A DNA stretch of 64,000 nt, from assembly GCF_963855985.1 (NCBI RefSeq), contig NC_087095.1, forward strand, positions 2,738,001 to 2,802,000, in the 5' to 3' direction. Every line of letters starts with the position of its first letter. Position 1 is the first letter of the stretch. The notes below the pieces were generated by a model. The model searched no databases. It saw only the letters and a list, made by a program, of their open reading frames with translations, and was not told where the DNA came from. Below are positions 1-9,620 of the stretch, one piece after another. The translations under genes were made by a program, and so were the position numbers. This DNA is from Ostrinia nubilalis. Its lineage: Eukaryota; Arthropoda; Insecta; Lepidoptera; Crambidae.

Positions 1-322
1 AAAAATTAAAGCCTACTAGATCATAAAATTTTAAAAAATCACAAAATTAACGATAACTTCTAAACTACGAAAAATCGTAGAACATACATGGGGGTGAAAT
101 CGATAGGTCTAGTCCTCACCTATCACCTGCCTTCGGCTTGACACCTTACAAGAAACACCCTGTATAACTATAAAATATGTATTAACTTACTGTCAAAAGA
201 CCAAAGTTTAGCATACAAAAGCTTTCATACTGATATCATGCTTGGTTATTTTTAAATAAAATGTTAAAGTCGTAAGAGCCTTAATATACCGAAGTAGGGG
301 GCAGTTACCTTATTATGCTGCT
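1..322. other. AT-rich edge sequence, unclassified repeat end
   Basis: No coding region is seen. The stretch around 60-180 runs from a short hairpin-like AT tract to an ACACCCTGTATA motif, which looks like the end of an interspersed element, but I cannot name the family. The reading frame of the BEL gag relic is already open for a few codons before 323 (YYAAV before AKCK), so the relic probably begins near 300 and its true start is lost. Confidence 0.3.
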
Positions 323-1057
323 GTGGCTAAATGTAAATGTAAATTAAAAGAAATTACTCCTAAGCAGGTTCAATCTTGTTCACAAAGTAAAATTAAACTA
401 CCTACAATTAGCCTCCCAGCCTTTGACGGTTCTTATGACCATTGGCTTGAGTTCCGTGATACTTATCTGTCTTTAATTCATAATTCTACAGATATAGACA
501 ACATTCAGAAGTTTCACTATTTACGTTCCGCTTTAACCGGTAACGCCTTACAAATTATAAAGTCGTTAGAGTTCTCGTCTGCTAATTATATTACTGCTTG
601 GGAATTATTAGAAAACAGATACAATAATAACCGTCTGCTTGTCCATAACCATGTTAAGGCTTTGTTTTCTGCCTATTCAGTCACTAAGGAATCGGCACCA
701 CAACTCAGGAAACTTATAGATACAATTTTAAAGAACGTTAGAGCACTCAAGTCTTTAGGCGAACCAACTGACTCATGGGATACATTAATTATCTACATTA
801 TAGTCTCAAAGCTTGATTCGTCAACTGAGCGCGAATGGGAGTTACATAAAGGTACCCTCAATAACTCATCAAAAAGGGAAAAAATACTTTTAGCCGATTT
901 AATTACATTCCTTAAGGACAGAGCTGATGTGTTAGAAACAATTAACGTAACTCATAACAATAATAAGTCGAATCCCGAGTCAAAAAAGCAGTCGTTGCCG
1001 AATAATTCGTTTCAAAAAACACATAGTTATCCCTTTCAGCACGAGAGAAAAATTTGA
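323..1057 (+). pseudogene. BEL/Pao retrotransposon gag, N-terminal half (DUF1759-type)
   Basis: The frame carries the BEL/Pao gag signature: a LPAFDGSYDHWLEFRD segment near residue 30, then a FHYLRSALTGNA segment and an AWELLENRYNN segment, followed by the helical LVHNHVKALF region. In BEL/Pao elements this domain precedes a zinc-knuckle region and then the protease, reverse transcriptase and integrase of pol. The first codon is GTG and is not a real start. The frame stops at 1057, but the missing zinc-knuckle part resumes at about 2139 in another frame, so the gene is interrupted by about 1.1 kb of foreign DNA. No LTR or pol is found nearby. This is a dead relic; the family call is secure and the function is lost. 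Confidence 0.85.
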
Positions 1058-2138
1058 CGATTTCTAAAAAATCGCGTTAGTTTCTGGGGTCTTCAGGATC
1101 TTAGTAAATAGAGAAAAATAGCGAAAAAATTTAGGGGGTGACTTTAACCCCCCTAAACCCCCCCGCACGATCGTATCAATCCGTCATGAACCTATGAATA
1201 GCTATTTCATTACAATTACAATTTAAACTAATTAAAAAAAGACATTTTAGATATAAGGAGCTTTATTATTCTTCATAAAGACATGATATCGTAATTAGAT
1301 ACTAATTTCTGCAAAAAAATTCAAAAATAGCTCATGGCCCTAACCTAGAACTCTGTCAAAACCTGAATTTTGGGGGTAGTAGCATCATAAAATTGAACAT
1401 GAGCTTTCGTTTTTAGTAATAACTTATTTTTTTTTAATCCCAGATGTCGAGGCTATTTTCAATAACACATGGGATTAGATATTTTCATAATAGGGATCAT
1501 TTTGGTTCATCTATTGGTACTAGAATCCTGGTATCCTCTCGATATTTTCACTGGTGGCTGTATTTTCTACAGCGGATTTGTACTATTTGGTGGTAATGTG
1601 TCTCGGAGATATTCTTGAGTTTATTCTAGAGTAAATCTGATGTTCAGGCCTTTAAAAGATTCGAAAGGTTTCCATTACTTACATTACCAAAAATTCAAAC
1701 ATCGTCCCGACATGCACGCTCGTGCTGTAGAACTTTAGGAGTACCTGGTACTCGGCTTCATCTAACTTTTTATAAAATTAAAGCGAATTATATTTTTTAA
1801 GGATATAATTTAAATTAATACGCACAAAATTCATTGAAATCCACAAAAGAAGTAATTTAAATAAATTAATACTTTTCACGCCTCCCGTAGTCAGGTACAC
1901 GTCCATCTTTGTCACTCAACACAGCACCGACTGAACGCCATTGAAAGTTTTTGTATGAAAAATAGCAAATATATCGAACCGTACGATCGATCGGAAGCGT
2001 CTTGGCGCGGTAAAATTGATTTACCAATTCACTACATTTTTTCAAAGTCGAACGCACTTTCGTATTATTCTGTGCTGAAAGGGTTATGTTGCGGGTACAA
2101 CGCAAAATCGACAAAACTCAAATAAAGCTTCCAATTCA
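1058..2138. other. Unidentified insert splitting the BEL gag relic
   Basis: About 1.08 kb separates the two gag halves. It is AT-rich, with a C-rich run near 1150. It contains a minus-strand open frame (2114 to 1866, 82 codons) with an SVGAVLSDKDGRVPDYGRRE stretch that I do not recognise. I see no clear terminal inverted repeats or target duplication at the junctions, so it could be a degraded transposon of any class. Confidence 0.4.
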
Positions 2139-2411
2139 TAGCGTTATCGCCCGTGTACTATGTGCAATGCAAGTCATCCGCTTTATTCTTGCGATATGTT
2201 CATTAAATTATATTATTTTTCTATTAATGATAAATTAAAACATATTTCACAAAATAATCTTTGCCATAATTGTTTGCGTGCCGGCCACGCAGCAAAAACC
2301 TGCTGGTTTGGGTCATGCAAAAAATGTAATATGAAACATAATAGTCTAATTCATTGTGAAGATGGCAGCCCAGATACTGGTGCATTAACATCTTCAGTGC
2401 CTCTACCATGA
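2139..2411 (+). pseudogene. BEL/Pao gag, C-terminal zinc-knuckle part
   Basis: Read from about 2139 the frame gives RYRPCTMCNASHPLYSC, then an CHNCLRAGHAAKTC knuckle, then CKKCNMKHNSLIH. This paired Cys/His arrangement is the usual end of BEL/Pao gag. It continues the domain seen at 323-1057, which shows both pieces belong to one broken element. The frame ends at 2411, 20 bases before the 8-bp duplication that flanks a hAT insertion at 2439. Beyond the hAT (5582 onward) I cannot recognise BEL protease or reverse transcriptase, so the rest of the element is deleted or decayed. Confidence 0.8.
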
Positions 2412-2547
2412 GTTGCCATCGAAAACTTGTATTCGTATTAGAGGTGGGCGCCGATATACAATTGGCCGGCGGCGGCGCGCCGACTTTTTGACCTCGGCGG
2501 CGGCGGCGTCGGCGGCGTGACCTTGTTTGACCTTTGTTCATTAGGTT

Positions 2548-4340
2548 TTTTTTTTAATCTGCTTTTTTAGTATCTGTCGTCAAGACTAATCAGGTGATTT
2601 GCAGTTGTTTGGGGTTTGAGCCACTAGAGCAGTGGTTTATCCTAGTAAATTAGCTCTCTTGATCATAGATACTTTGATATTTGGATAGCGGGTGTGGCTG
2701 AGATCAGGTTCTCGTGTATTTCCTAAAGGCGAGCGTACAAATGTGCCGGTAAAAGTACCCTTAACATGTATTTTTGAGCTCTTTGGAGGCACATAGTTAA
2801 TGTTGGATTAGCTGACTGTTGGTGCAATATTATATTCAGTTCTGTTTTATTTATATTTATGGTCTTACCATGTTATTCTACGGTCCAGGATTTTAATGCA
2901 GGTTGATTGCAGCAATGTGTCGAGGTCTAGATTGGCCGGAGGATAAGTTTCACGTCTTAAATGATAATATGGTGAGACTTCGGGGCTTAATTACATGTGC
3001 CACTAGGTCAGCCAAGCAGCTGGCTTTGCAACAGTCTAGTCACTACGATCACAGTTACATTTGAGGAAGGCCGCAGCTTTCTGGTGTCTGGGCTACTTTA
3101 CTAGTAGATGTTATAGAGTATCGGACCAAGTACAGAGTCCTGGGGTACTCCAGTTCTGCAGCTAAAAAGAGAAGATTTTGTCACCGAGTTTGATTTAAAA
3201 CTGTCTGTCACTGAGATAAGAATCCATCAGCAGGTAGTAGAAGTGTGCTAGAAGGTACTTTTTAATTTCATAGAGTAGTCCTTTATGATAAACCCAGCTG
3301 AAGCCGCAGCGAAACCAGACGTACGGGATTCTTTCTTTTCCAAACATTGTACTGATTATGGTTGGTATGGTTTCTGCCAAAATTTATGGTCGGGTATACT
3401 ATATTACATGGGTCATACTTAGGCAAGGGAATAAACGAGCAAGAATGATCCTTTTCCATAATTTTAACAATACAAATGTCAGATTAATTGAGCGATAAGA
3501 GAATTCATTAGGCGACTTGCCAGCCTTATGGATCATTTACAAAGTTTAGAGACTTGCGAGGTTCTCACTCAGTTTGGTCATTGTCAAGACCATGGACTTC
3601 ATGGTGATCAGATCAAATGCAAGTGCTTTACGAGGCTCCATTTTTTATATTTCTTTAGTTTAGCCTTAGCGTTAGTTCTTTCGTTTCAGCCGAAAGACGT
3701 CCTGCACCGCTCGCATCCAGGCACTTCCTGCGACCTTCCCTAAATCGTCGGTCCACCTAGTGGGAGGCCTGCCCACGGCTCGTGGTCGCCACTAAGAACT
3801 TTACTGCCCCAGCGGCCATCAGCTCTACGAGATATGTGCCCCACCCACTGCCACTTGATTTTAGCGATTCTGTGGGCTATATCAGTCACTTTGTCCTAGG
3901 TTTCGGTCTACCTTCGGTCACCATGACCGAAATCGGTCGGATGAATCATCATCATCAGTAGGAATCAAAGGCAGGCATAGCTGCAAGTGTCGGATCAAGT
4001 CCAATGCTTGATCTTATTTTTTTGATTGAATTGTGGATTTTTTGGATTATCCGTGTCAATGGGTCAAATAAACCGGCTCGTCATGTAGCAAAGGTCTGAG
4101 ATTTTTCTTGTCAGTTCGCACTCATGTATTATCGGCCCTAATAAGCGGAGAACACTTTGAGGGAGGTACTTTGTTGCCTTCCAGAGGTTGTGGTTCCCAT
4201 TTGCATTCCGAGACATCTTTGCCAATCTCTGTGTGAGTGATTCGCTTAAAGTATAGTCCAATAGTGTGGGTTGTCTGCCAGACGAAGGCGGCGATTTTTT
4301 TCTTGACAGCAAGAGGGACCGGCGCCTCTCGCAATCAATT
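2548..4340 (-). pseudogene. Jockey-clade LINE, 5'-truncated and broken
   Basis: Minus-strand frames show reverse-transcriptase pieces in the right order. At 4334-4064 there is a LWKATKYLPQSVL segment, typical of the start of the Jockey RT region. At 3380-3195 there is a WVYHKGLLYEIKKYLLAHFY segment ending DSYLSDRQF. At about 3170-3120 there is GVPQDSVLGPILYNIY, the RT motif that follows it; its normal Gly after PQ is Asp here. A run of T at 2548-2557 would be the poly(A) tail of this strand. Several stops and frameshifts are present. An RTE 3' stub (3668-3900) is inserted between the first and second segments, so this copy was already dead or died then. Confidence 0.7.
3668..3900 (-). mobile_element. 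RTE-clade LINE 3' stub nested in the Jockey relic
   Basis: Reading the minus strand gives the conserved end of lepidopteran RTE open frames: a KVTDIAxRIAKxKWQWxGHI-like stretch, then a GRPPTRWTDDL-like stretch, with many changes. The same consensus recurs about fifteen times in this window. It separates two Jockey RT segments, so it inserted into that element. Confidence 0.6.
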
Positions 4341-4350
4341 ATTTACTAGA

Positions 4351-4502
4351 CCAAGCAGCAACTTGAATAATGTAGTTGATTAACTGTTAATAAAGTTAGT
4401 ATTAAGTTATTCAATCAATTTATTAGTATATCAACTGCATTAAGTTCGATTGGTGTACCAATTTATATGGCATTAAAGAATAAATATTATAGTTAGTTCT
4501 TC
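4351..4502. other. AT-rich spacer inside the hAT element
   Basis: No coding or repeat signal is recognised between the two LINE fragments. It is rich in TTAATT and ATTAAG words. Confidence 0.3.
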
Positions 4503-5330
4503 TGTTATATGGTTTACTGATGGGTCAAAAATGGGCCCTAACGTAGGCTTTGGCGTGTATGGAGAGCAGCTGAAGCTTAAGCTATCTCATAGCCTGGGTA
4601 AATTTGCCTCTATCTTTCAGACAGAAGTCTACGCCGTTATTGAATGTGCGGAAGCTAACCTGCGAAAAATTATGCCAACCACATAATTTACATTAACTCA
4701 GACAGTCAGGCCGCGCTGATGGCCTTAAACTCCAACTTAATCACCTCAAAGTTGGTAGAAAACTGCATGAGTCGACTGAATACCCTAGGAGAACGTACCA
4801 GAGTAACGCTGAGATGGGTTCCAGGTCACGCGGGAATCGTGGCAATGAAAATGCCGATGAACTGGCCAGAGCGGGAGCGGAGGGAACACAATATGGTCTA
4901 GACCCCTTTTGTGGCATTCCCAAAAGTCTCGCTCGAATGACCCTGGAGAACATCTATTTAAACAAATCCTTTAAGGCATGGTCAGACACACCAGGATTAA
5001 CTCATCCCAAAGCTCTCATAAAAGCCTATGACCGAAAATGCTCTAAGCAGATCATAGGACTGAGTAGGATCAAAATGCGCATCTTAGTTCGAGCCCTCAC
5101 TGGACACTGCAGCTTAAACAAGCAATTGTCCACTATGGGACTGTCCGAATCAAGAAAGCGCAGGATGTGCCAAGAGGCAGATGAAACGCCACTACACATT
5201 CTCACGGCTGCGGACCTTTGATGCGCAAGCGGAGCTTACACCTGGGCAAACACATCCTAAGCCCACAAGATGTAAAACATATCGCCCCCCAAAAGATACT
5301 GCAATGACTCGGAGATGAACTGTAAGGAAA
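4503..5330 (+). pseudogene. I-type non-LTR retrotransposon, RNase H and C-terminal fragment
   Basis: The frame FTDGSKMGPNVGFGVYG starting near 4508 is an RNase H beginning with its catalytic Asp. An IFQTEVYAVIECA segment supplies the catalytic Glu, an INSDSQAAL segment (near 4688) the next Asp, and RWVPGHAGI with GNENADELARAG the last His/Asp block. At least two frameshifts break it (near 4680 and near 4830). From 4814 to 5221 a longer frame continues with the cysteine-rich tail (GHCSLNKQLSTMGLSES, RRMCQEADETPLHIL) seen in RNase H-bearing LINEs of the I group. It lies on the strand opposite the Jockey piece. The fragment is dead; clade assignment beyond an RNase H-bearing LINE is inference. 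Confidence 0.7.
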
Positions 5331-5690
5331 ATAGCGGCCATCACAATAAATCGGTACCGATCGCAGTGATACTAGGACTTTATTGAACTAGAATAGCCGC
5401 TCAACTCAATTAAAAAATAGTTCTTCTGCGTTCGAAACACAAATTAGTACAGTATAGGAGAGGAATAAATTGAAAATAGTTGGTACAGTATCAGTATCGG
5501 CGCGCCGACAGCTGGTCGTCGGCGGCGGCGGCGTGAAAAATTCGCGGCGGCGGCGGCGCGCCGGCGTGGCGCCCACCTCTAATTCGTATACTACAGTCGA
5601 TAGAGTTTAAACGTGGATCGATGAAGTTTGCCTTAAAATCATACCATGAGTTCAATTACCGTATACTTTACTCGCCAGCGATAATTCAAT

Positions 5691-5853
5691 GGACCAAGGT
5701 CCAATTTACACCATCTTGGTTTGCCTATATATACTTGGCAGGATATAAAAACTCCGTCACCGCGATGCAGGTTTGTATGAGCGGCGGAGTGTGCCATAGT
5801 GAAGTAGTAACAGCGCCATCTGTTGGTCACTAGTTTGTAGTGGCGTCTCCACA
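5691..5853 (+). repeat. LTR-like direct repeat, copy A
   Basis: This 163-bp block is about 99% identical to 6336-6496 in the same orientation (one extra A in an A run and one T/G change near the end). It starts with the palindrome GGACCAAGGTCC. It contains CTATATATA, a TATA-like box, and AGCGCCATCTGTTGG, a motif I associate with moth LTRs. It does not begin with TG at both copies and no target duplication is visible, so LTR status is not proven. Confidence 0.5.
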
Positions 5854-6335
5854 CCACTCCCCCCGGAAGAACCGGAGGTGGATGACGTCAGGATGAGCTC
5901 AGCAGTCTGTGCGTGATGAGCTTACAAGTGCCAGTGTGCTCAAGTCTGCGGTGAGTCGAGACGAGCAGGTTGCGGTGCTCTATCCACGGTGAGTCGGGAT
6001 AGTGAGCGGAGGCGTCTTCGATGGTCGGGCGTGGAGCTGGGCCAGAGCTGTACCCATGACCAGTGAAGTGACGGTTGCTTGCTGCCGAGGAACCAGGAAG
6101 GTCGGTTGCGATCTGCGGATGGTCCCTGAAGGCTGGAATGCTGGCTTGTTGAAGACTGGAGCTGATGATGACGGAGTGGCGGAGATGGTGAGGATGGCGG
6201 AGGCTGATGCCGAAGATGGTGGTGAAGGAAGGTCACGTTCCAATCACGTCGGGGTCACCAATGTGGGATATGATGCTCAACCACAATAAGGAAGCTAGAT
6301 GTTAGTGCTTCCTTCCGAGCGGGTGTTATGCTCGG
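5854..6335. other. Spacer between the two LTR-like repeats
   Basis: This 482-bp stretch is GC-richer than its surroundings. Open frames exist on both strands, with low-complexity Ser/Pro/His-rich composition on the minus strand, and I trust none of them as a gene. If the flanking repeats are LTRs this would be the interior of a very short non-autonomous (TRIM-like) element. A primer-binding site of the TGG type is not convincingly placed. Confidence 0.35.
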
Positions 6336-6496
6336 GGACCAAGGTCCAATTTACACCATCTTGGTTTGCCTATATATACTTGGCAGGATATAAAACTCCG
6401 TCACCGCGATGCAGGTTTGTATGAGCGGCGGAGTGTGCCATAGTGAAGTAGTAACAGCGCCATCTGTTGGTCACTAGTTTGTAGTGGCGTCGCCAC
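6336..6496 (+). repeat. LTR-like direct repeat, copy B
   Basis: Second copy of the block at 5691-5853, two differences in about 161 bp. It is preceded by GCTCGGGG, which could be a polypurine stretch, and is followed by unrelated AT-rich sequence. Confidence 0.5.
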
Positions 6497-7184
6497 ATAT
6501 GGAAAGGTAAGTTAAGTAAAAATAAACATACTATGTAGTGGAGGAATTTCAAAATTAAACGAATAATTTTGAGCTGGTTTTTTTGGAGAAATACAACCGT
6601 TCCAGCATAACTTCCATGTGCCTAGCTAAAATTCAGTAATATGAGTACTAGATTTATATTTTCTAGATACAATAAAGTTGTTTTTCTATAGATATGGCGA
6701 TCTGAGTATGCCCACTGAAGGGCCCCAAGAAAGAGCCAACAATAGTCAACGGTGGGTGGAACTATCGGACACGCGAACGTGAAATGCTGATGCCACCGGC
6801 GACACGAAAACTACTGAGAAATTGAGAAAAGTGTGTATAAATACCTACTACTATATTCATTTTGATTGCTTTTATCTTATTTCGTCATTATTATTTGTTA
6901 TGTTTATTTGTTAAGGTGTGGAGTGACTAAACAGCAAGAAGAAAGGCAACTCGCATACACAGAGCTGCCAAGGGAACACTGGACTGGTGGCGGTCCAGGT
7001 TCTTCCCTGAAGCCAAAGGATTTAGAGCAGAGTGCTTGTAAATAACTACTTGTAAATTAAATTTAATAAAGACTTAAGATATTATAATTAATTAAATACA
7101 TTATATTGTTTTAATCTTTCATGGTCACTAAACATACATTGTAGCAATCTCGTCAGTAATAATAATTAAGTAAATACATAATTA
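6497..7184. other. Unassigned region with possible plus-strand 3' exons
   Basis: No family is recognised. A plus-strand frame from a TTTTTCTATAG acceptor-like site at about 6690 reads MPTEGPQERANNSQRWVELS and then stops. Another, from about 6930, reads KQQEERQLAYTELPREHW and ends at a TAA near 7044, with an AATAAA at about 7066. The base composition of both is exon-like, but nothing links them to a known protein. A fragment of the AACGGGATTGCTACC MITE family lies near 7118-7170. Confidence 0.25.
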
Positions 7185-7389
7185 TCCTACTAATATCCTA
7201 CTTAATATTAAAAATGCGAAAGTTTGGATGTCTGGATGTTTGTAACTCTTTCACGCAAAAACTTCTGAACGGATTTTGATGAAACTTTACATAATTATTG
7301 TTTATAACCCAGATTAACATATAAGCTATAATTATGACGATCTGTGACAAACTAAATTTCACGCGGACGAAGCCGCGGGCAAAAGCTAG
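7185..7389 (+). mobile_element. Helitron-like (Lep1-type) non-autonomous element
   Basis: It begins TCCTACTAATAT, carries the family core (CGAAAGTTTGGATGTCTGG, then ACGGATTTTGATGAAAC). It ends with a hairpin-forming CGCGGACGAAGCCGCGGGC followed by AAAAGCTAG. It lies between A and T with no target duplication, as Helitrons do. It belongs to the same subfamily as 48959-49152 and the outer copy at 26899-27353. Confidence 0.8.
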
Positions 7390-7531
7390 TTGAAAATAAA
7401 ATGATTAATTTTTATTGACTATTTATTTCACAAAACCTAATACATAATACACAGACTGATTAAAAACAAAAGTAAATTTCAACTTATGAAAATATTCATT
7501 GTCGGATTAGCTTTCTATCATGATCTCGTAA

Positions 7532-7810
7532 GGCTGCGTTTCCACCAGAGATGTGCGAGGATGCGTAGCGAAGGATGTGTTTGTAAAGAACCAATAGAAT
7601 CGCTTCGTTTACCTCGCCTCGGTCAGCACATCTCTGGTGGAAAAGGCTCAGGCTGTACAACACTAATGAGCATTTTCAAAGCTCTGCTACACATCCTCGT
7701 ACGATACATTTTCCTCGCACAGCTTTGGTGGAAACCCGCACACATTTTCACAGCACAGCTAGACATCTTCGCACGACACAATTCCCTCGCATATCTCTGG
7801 GAAACGCAGC
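7532..7810. mobile_element. MITE with GGCTGCGTTTCCACCAGAG ends
   Basis: The left end GGCTGCGTTTCCACCAGAGA has its inverted counterpart near 7625 (TCTCTGGTGG) and a diverged one at 7795-7810 (TCTCTGGGAAACGCAGC). The interior repeats the CACATCCTCG/CGCACA theme several times, suggesting a palindromic element that was rearranged or inserted into itself. Confidence 0.6.
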
Positions 7811-7917
7811 ATCCTCTCCCTCCACCAAGGATCTCCACAATGTGCCCGCATCCAGGTTCTTCCCGCGACCTTCACCAGATCGTCGGTCGACCTAGTGGGA
7901 GGTCTGCCCACATGCTG
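7811..7917 (-). mobile_element. RTE LINE 3' stub
   Basis: Minus-strand remnant of the RTE C-terminal coding end: CCCGCATCCAGG, GCGACCTTCACCAGATCGTC and GACCTAGTGGGAGG match the other stubs in the window. It abuts the MITE at 7810. Confidence 0.65.
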
Positions 7918-9496
7918 ATAACATGTTCCATCGTAATAAACTTCTTTCCGACATAATTTAATAAAGAAAACACCTAAAATGACCTAAAACCACAATTTTA
8001 TTTTGCTTTTCACATGTCAATAAGCCAGTGAGTTACGTTACTGTGACAGCTAAGGTATTTTTCGATGACATCTTTGAAAATTGCAACTCATGGTAAGTTA
8101 TTTGTATGAAACTAAATAAAAACTTTAGTCGCTATCGTATTCATTTAGATAGGTTTTTTACCTAACGATTTGAGATGAACTCATGGTAGTGTTTTTAGTT
8201 TTGCTGTGGTTCTGCTACTAACCGCTAGAGGCGCTGTACAATTTGCCATCTGGGGGCACGGCAGTGCCCCCGCCAAGTCGAGCGCGAAGCAAACACTGCC
8301 GTACCATCCTTTACTGGAACCATTTCGCCGCATTTTCAGGCCCCTATTTGAGAACCTCAGGATAAGACCAGAACGCAGAAATTTTCGTCATCTAGTAAAC
8401 TATAATCACATACTTAAAATCCAAAATTTCAGGTCTGTAGTTCATTTAGTTCCGAAGTTAAGCGAAAGCAAAGTTTCGCATTTATGACACTCACTCACTG
8501 ATAATCATCAAAATAGAACTAGTACTTCCCATAAACTCGGAGAACTGAAATTTGGTACAGAGTTAGGGTTTAATGGCCACATAAAGGGAAAACTATAAAA
8601 ACTAGGAAAATCGAAGATTTGAAGTAACACCACATTCATAATCAATACTACTAGCGCCACACTGTCACCGTTTTGTTCGCCTGTACCGCTCACCGGTAGA
8701 TGGCGCTAGCACTTTGAGTGTCGATTTTTTTTCCTTTCTAGACCCCCCCGTCGATTAAGTTGAATGTTGTGTAATTTGCATTTCGTCGATTTCGTTTATA
8801 ATATCGTGAGGTTAGCTAAGGTTAAGTTATTAAAACGATTCTTATTCGTTGTACATTTTAAAGGTTAGTTTATTTGTGTTTAATATCGTAAAAAAATGTC
8901 GATAATACTTATTAAAGGTCGACGACGTTAAATAATTATGCCACTTTCTACAAAAATAAGTGAAATCCCACCAAAAACATTCTGTAAAAAACTAGCCAAG
9001 TCTCGATGGAGCTGCTTGTTTATCTCTAAAAAGTAATGAAATCTAGACAAAGTCGTGCCAAGTCTATGGTTCCTTACTGCGATTTCTTTATTATTATAGT
9101 TAATTTTGTGTGACTTGGCCGTTGAAGGGTACAATTAATATTTAGTAAGCTGCCTTTAAAGTTTGAGCAGCGTGCTTAGTTCCCGTCTGACACCATTGTG
9201 TTGGAAACAATGGATAGATCAAGAGAAAACTATCGATTGGTAGGATATTCACCTGTCTGGATAGGTGGAAAGAGCAAGTTTAGTGATAACAATAGCTAGA
9301 TCAAATGTGTAGGTGTGAAAACATGTACCTATTTCTGAACTTGATTGTGATTTGCTAGAAAATTCTTTTGCGTGTTTTGTTGAATCATTTATTTACAGAA
9401 TATGATGAAAGAAACCCTTGGAATATTTATTGTATTCAATAACTTTACAAATCAAAGCATACAAAAGATTGAAAGAAGTTCGTGAACATACCATCC
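7918..9496. other. Noncoding stretch with an interspersed repeat at about 8206-8760
   Basis: No gene is seen. From about 8206 there is a GGGGGCACGGCAGTGCCCCC hairpin. It is followed by a stretch (CTCACTCACTGATAATCATC, TAGTACTTCCC) that I recognise as a common moth repeat of unknown class. 8761-9496 is AT-rich and I see nothing further in it. Confidence 0.35.
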
Positions 9497-9620
9497 TTAG
9501 ATTGGGTTGCACCATCTTACTTTGACTTTAACAAACCTCAATAATCTGTTAAACTCCATAGAAAAAACACCGGTTTACGTTAAAGTTGCTGTTAAAGTTA
9601 GATGGTGCTACTCAGCCTTA
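9497..9620 (+). mobile_element. Palindromic MITE, GGTTGCACCATC family, copy 1
   Basis: A 124-bp element whose ends (GGGTTGCACCATC... and ...GATGGTGCTACTCAGCC) are inverted repeats. The interior has ACTTTRACA on one side and TGTTAAAGT on the other. Six relatives occur in this window (13461, 21479, 30375, 32815, 38612). Confidence 0.75.

Larger units (their letters stand above)
2439..5581. mobile_element. hAT-type DNA transposon, non-autonomous and carrying LINE fragments
   Basis: The ends are a perfect 14-bp inverted repeat (TAGAGGTGGGCGCC and its complement). The same 8 bases, ATTCGTAT, sit immediately outside at 2431-2438 and 5582-5589, the 8-bp target duplication typical of hAT. Just inside both ends are GGC-rich tracts (about 2460-2520 and 5500-5570) that are roughly complementary and extend the inverted structure. 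No transposase is visible. The interior is filled by a minus-strand Jockey-type LINE piece, an RTE stub and a plus-strand I-type LINE piece. The host site is the 3' end of the BEL gag relic. Confidence 0.85.

Noticed and set aside
5940..6289. Frames of 87-98 codons on both strands
   Set aside because: Low-complexity Ser/Pro/His or Gly/Val translations within the LTR-like repeat interior, overlapping each other, without domains.
5691..6496. A full LTR retrotransposon call with target duplication
   Set aside because: Flanks TCAAT and TATGG do not match and the ends are not TG/CA; kept only as a repeat pair.
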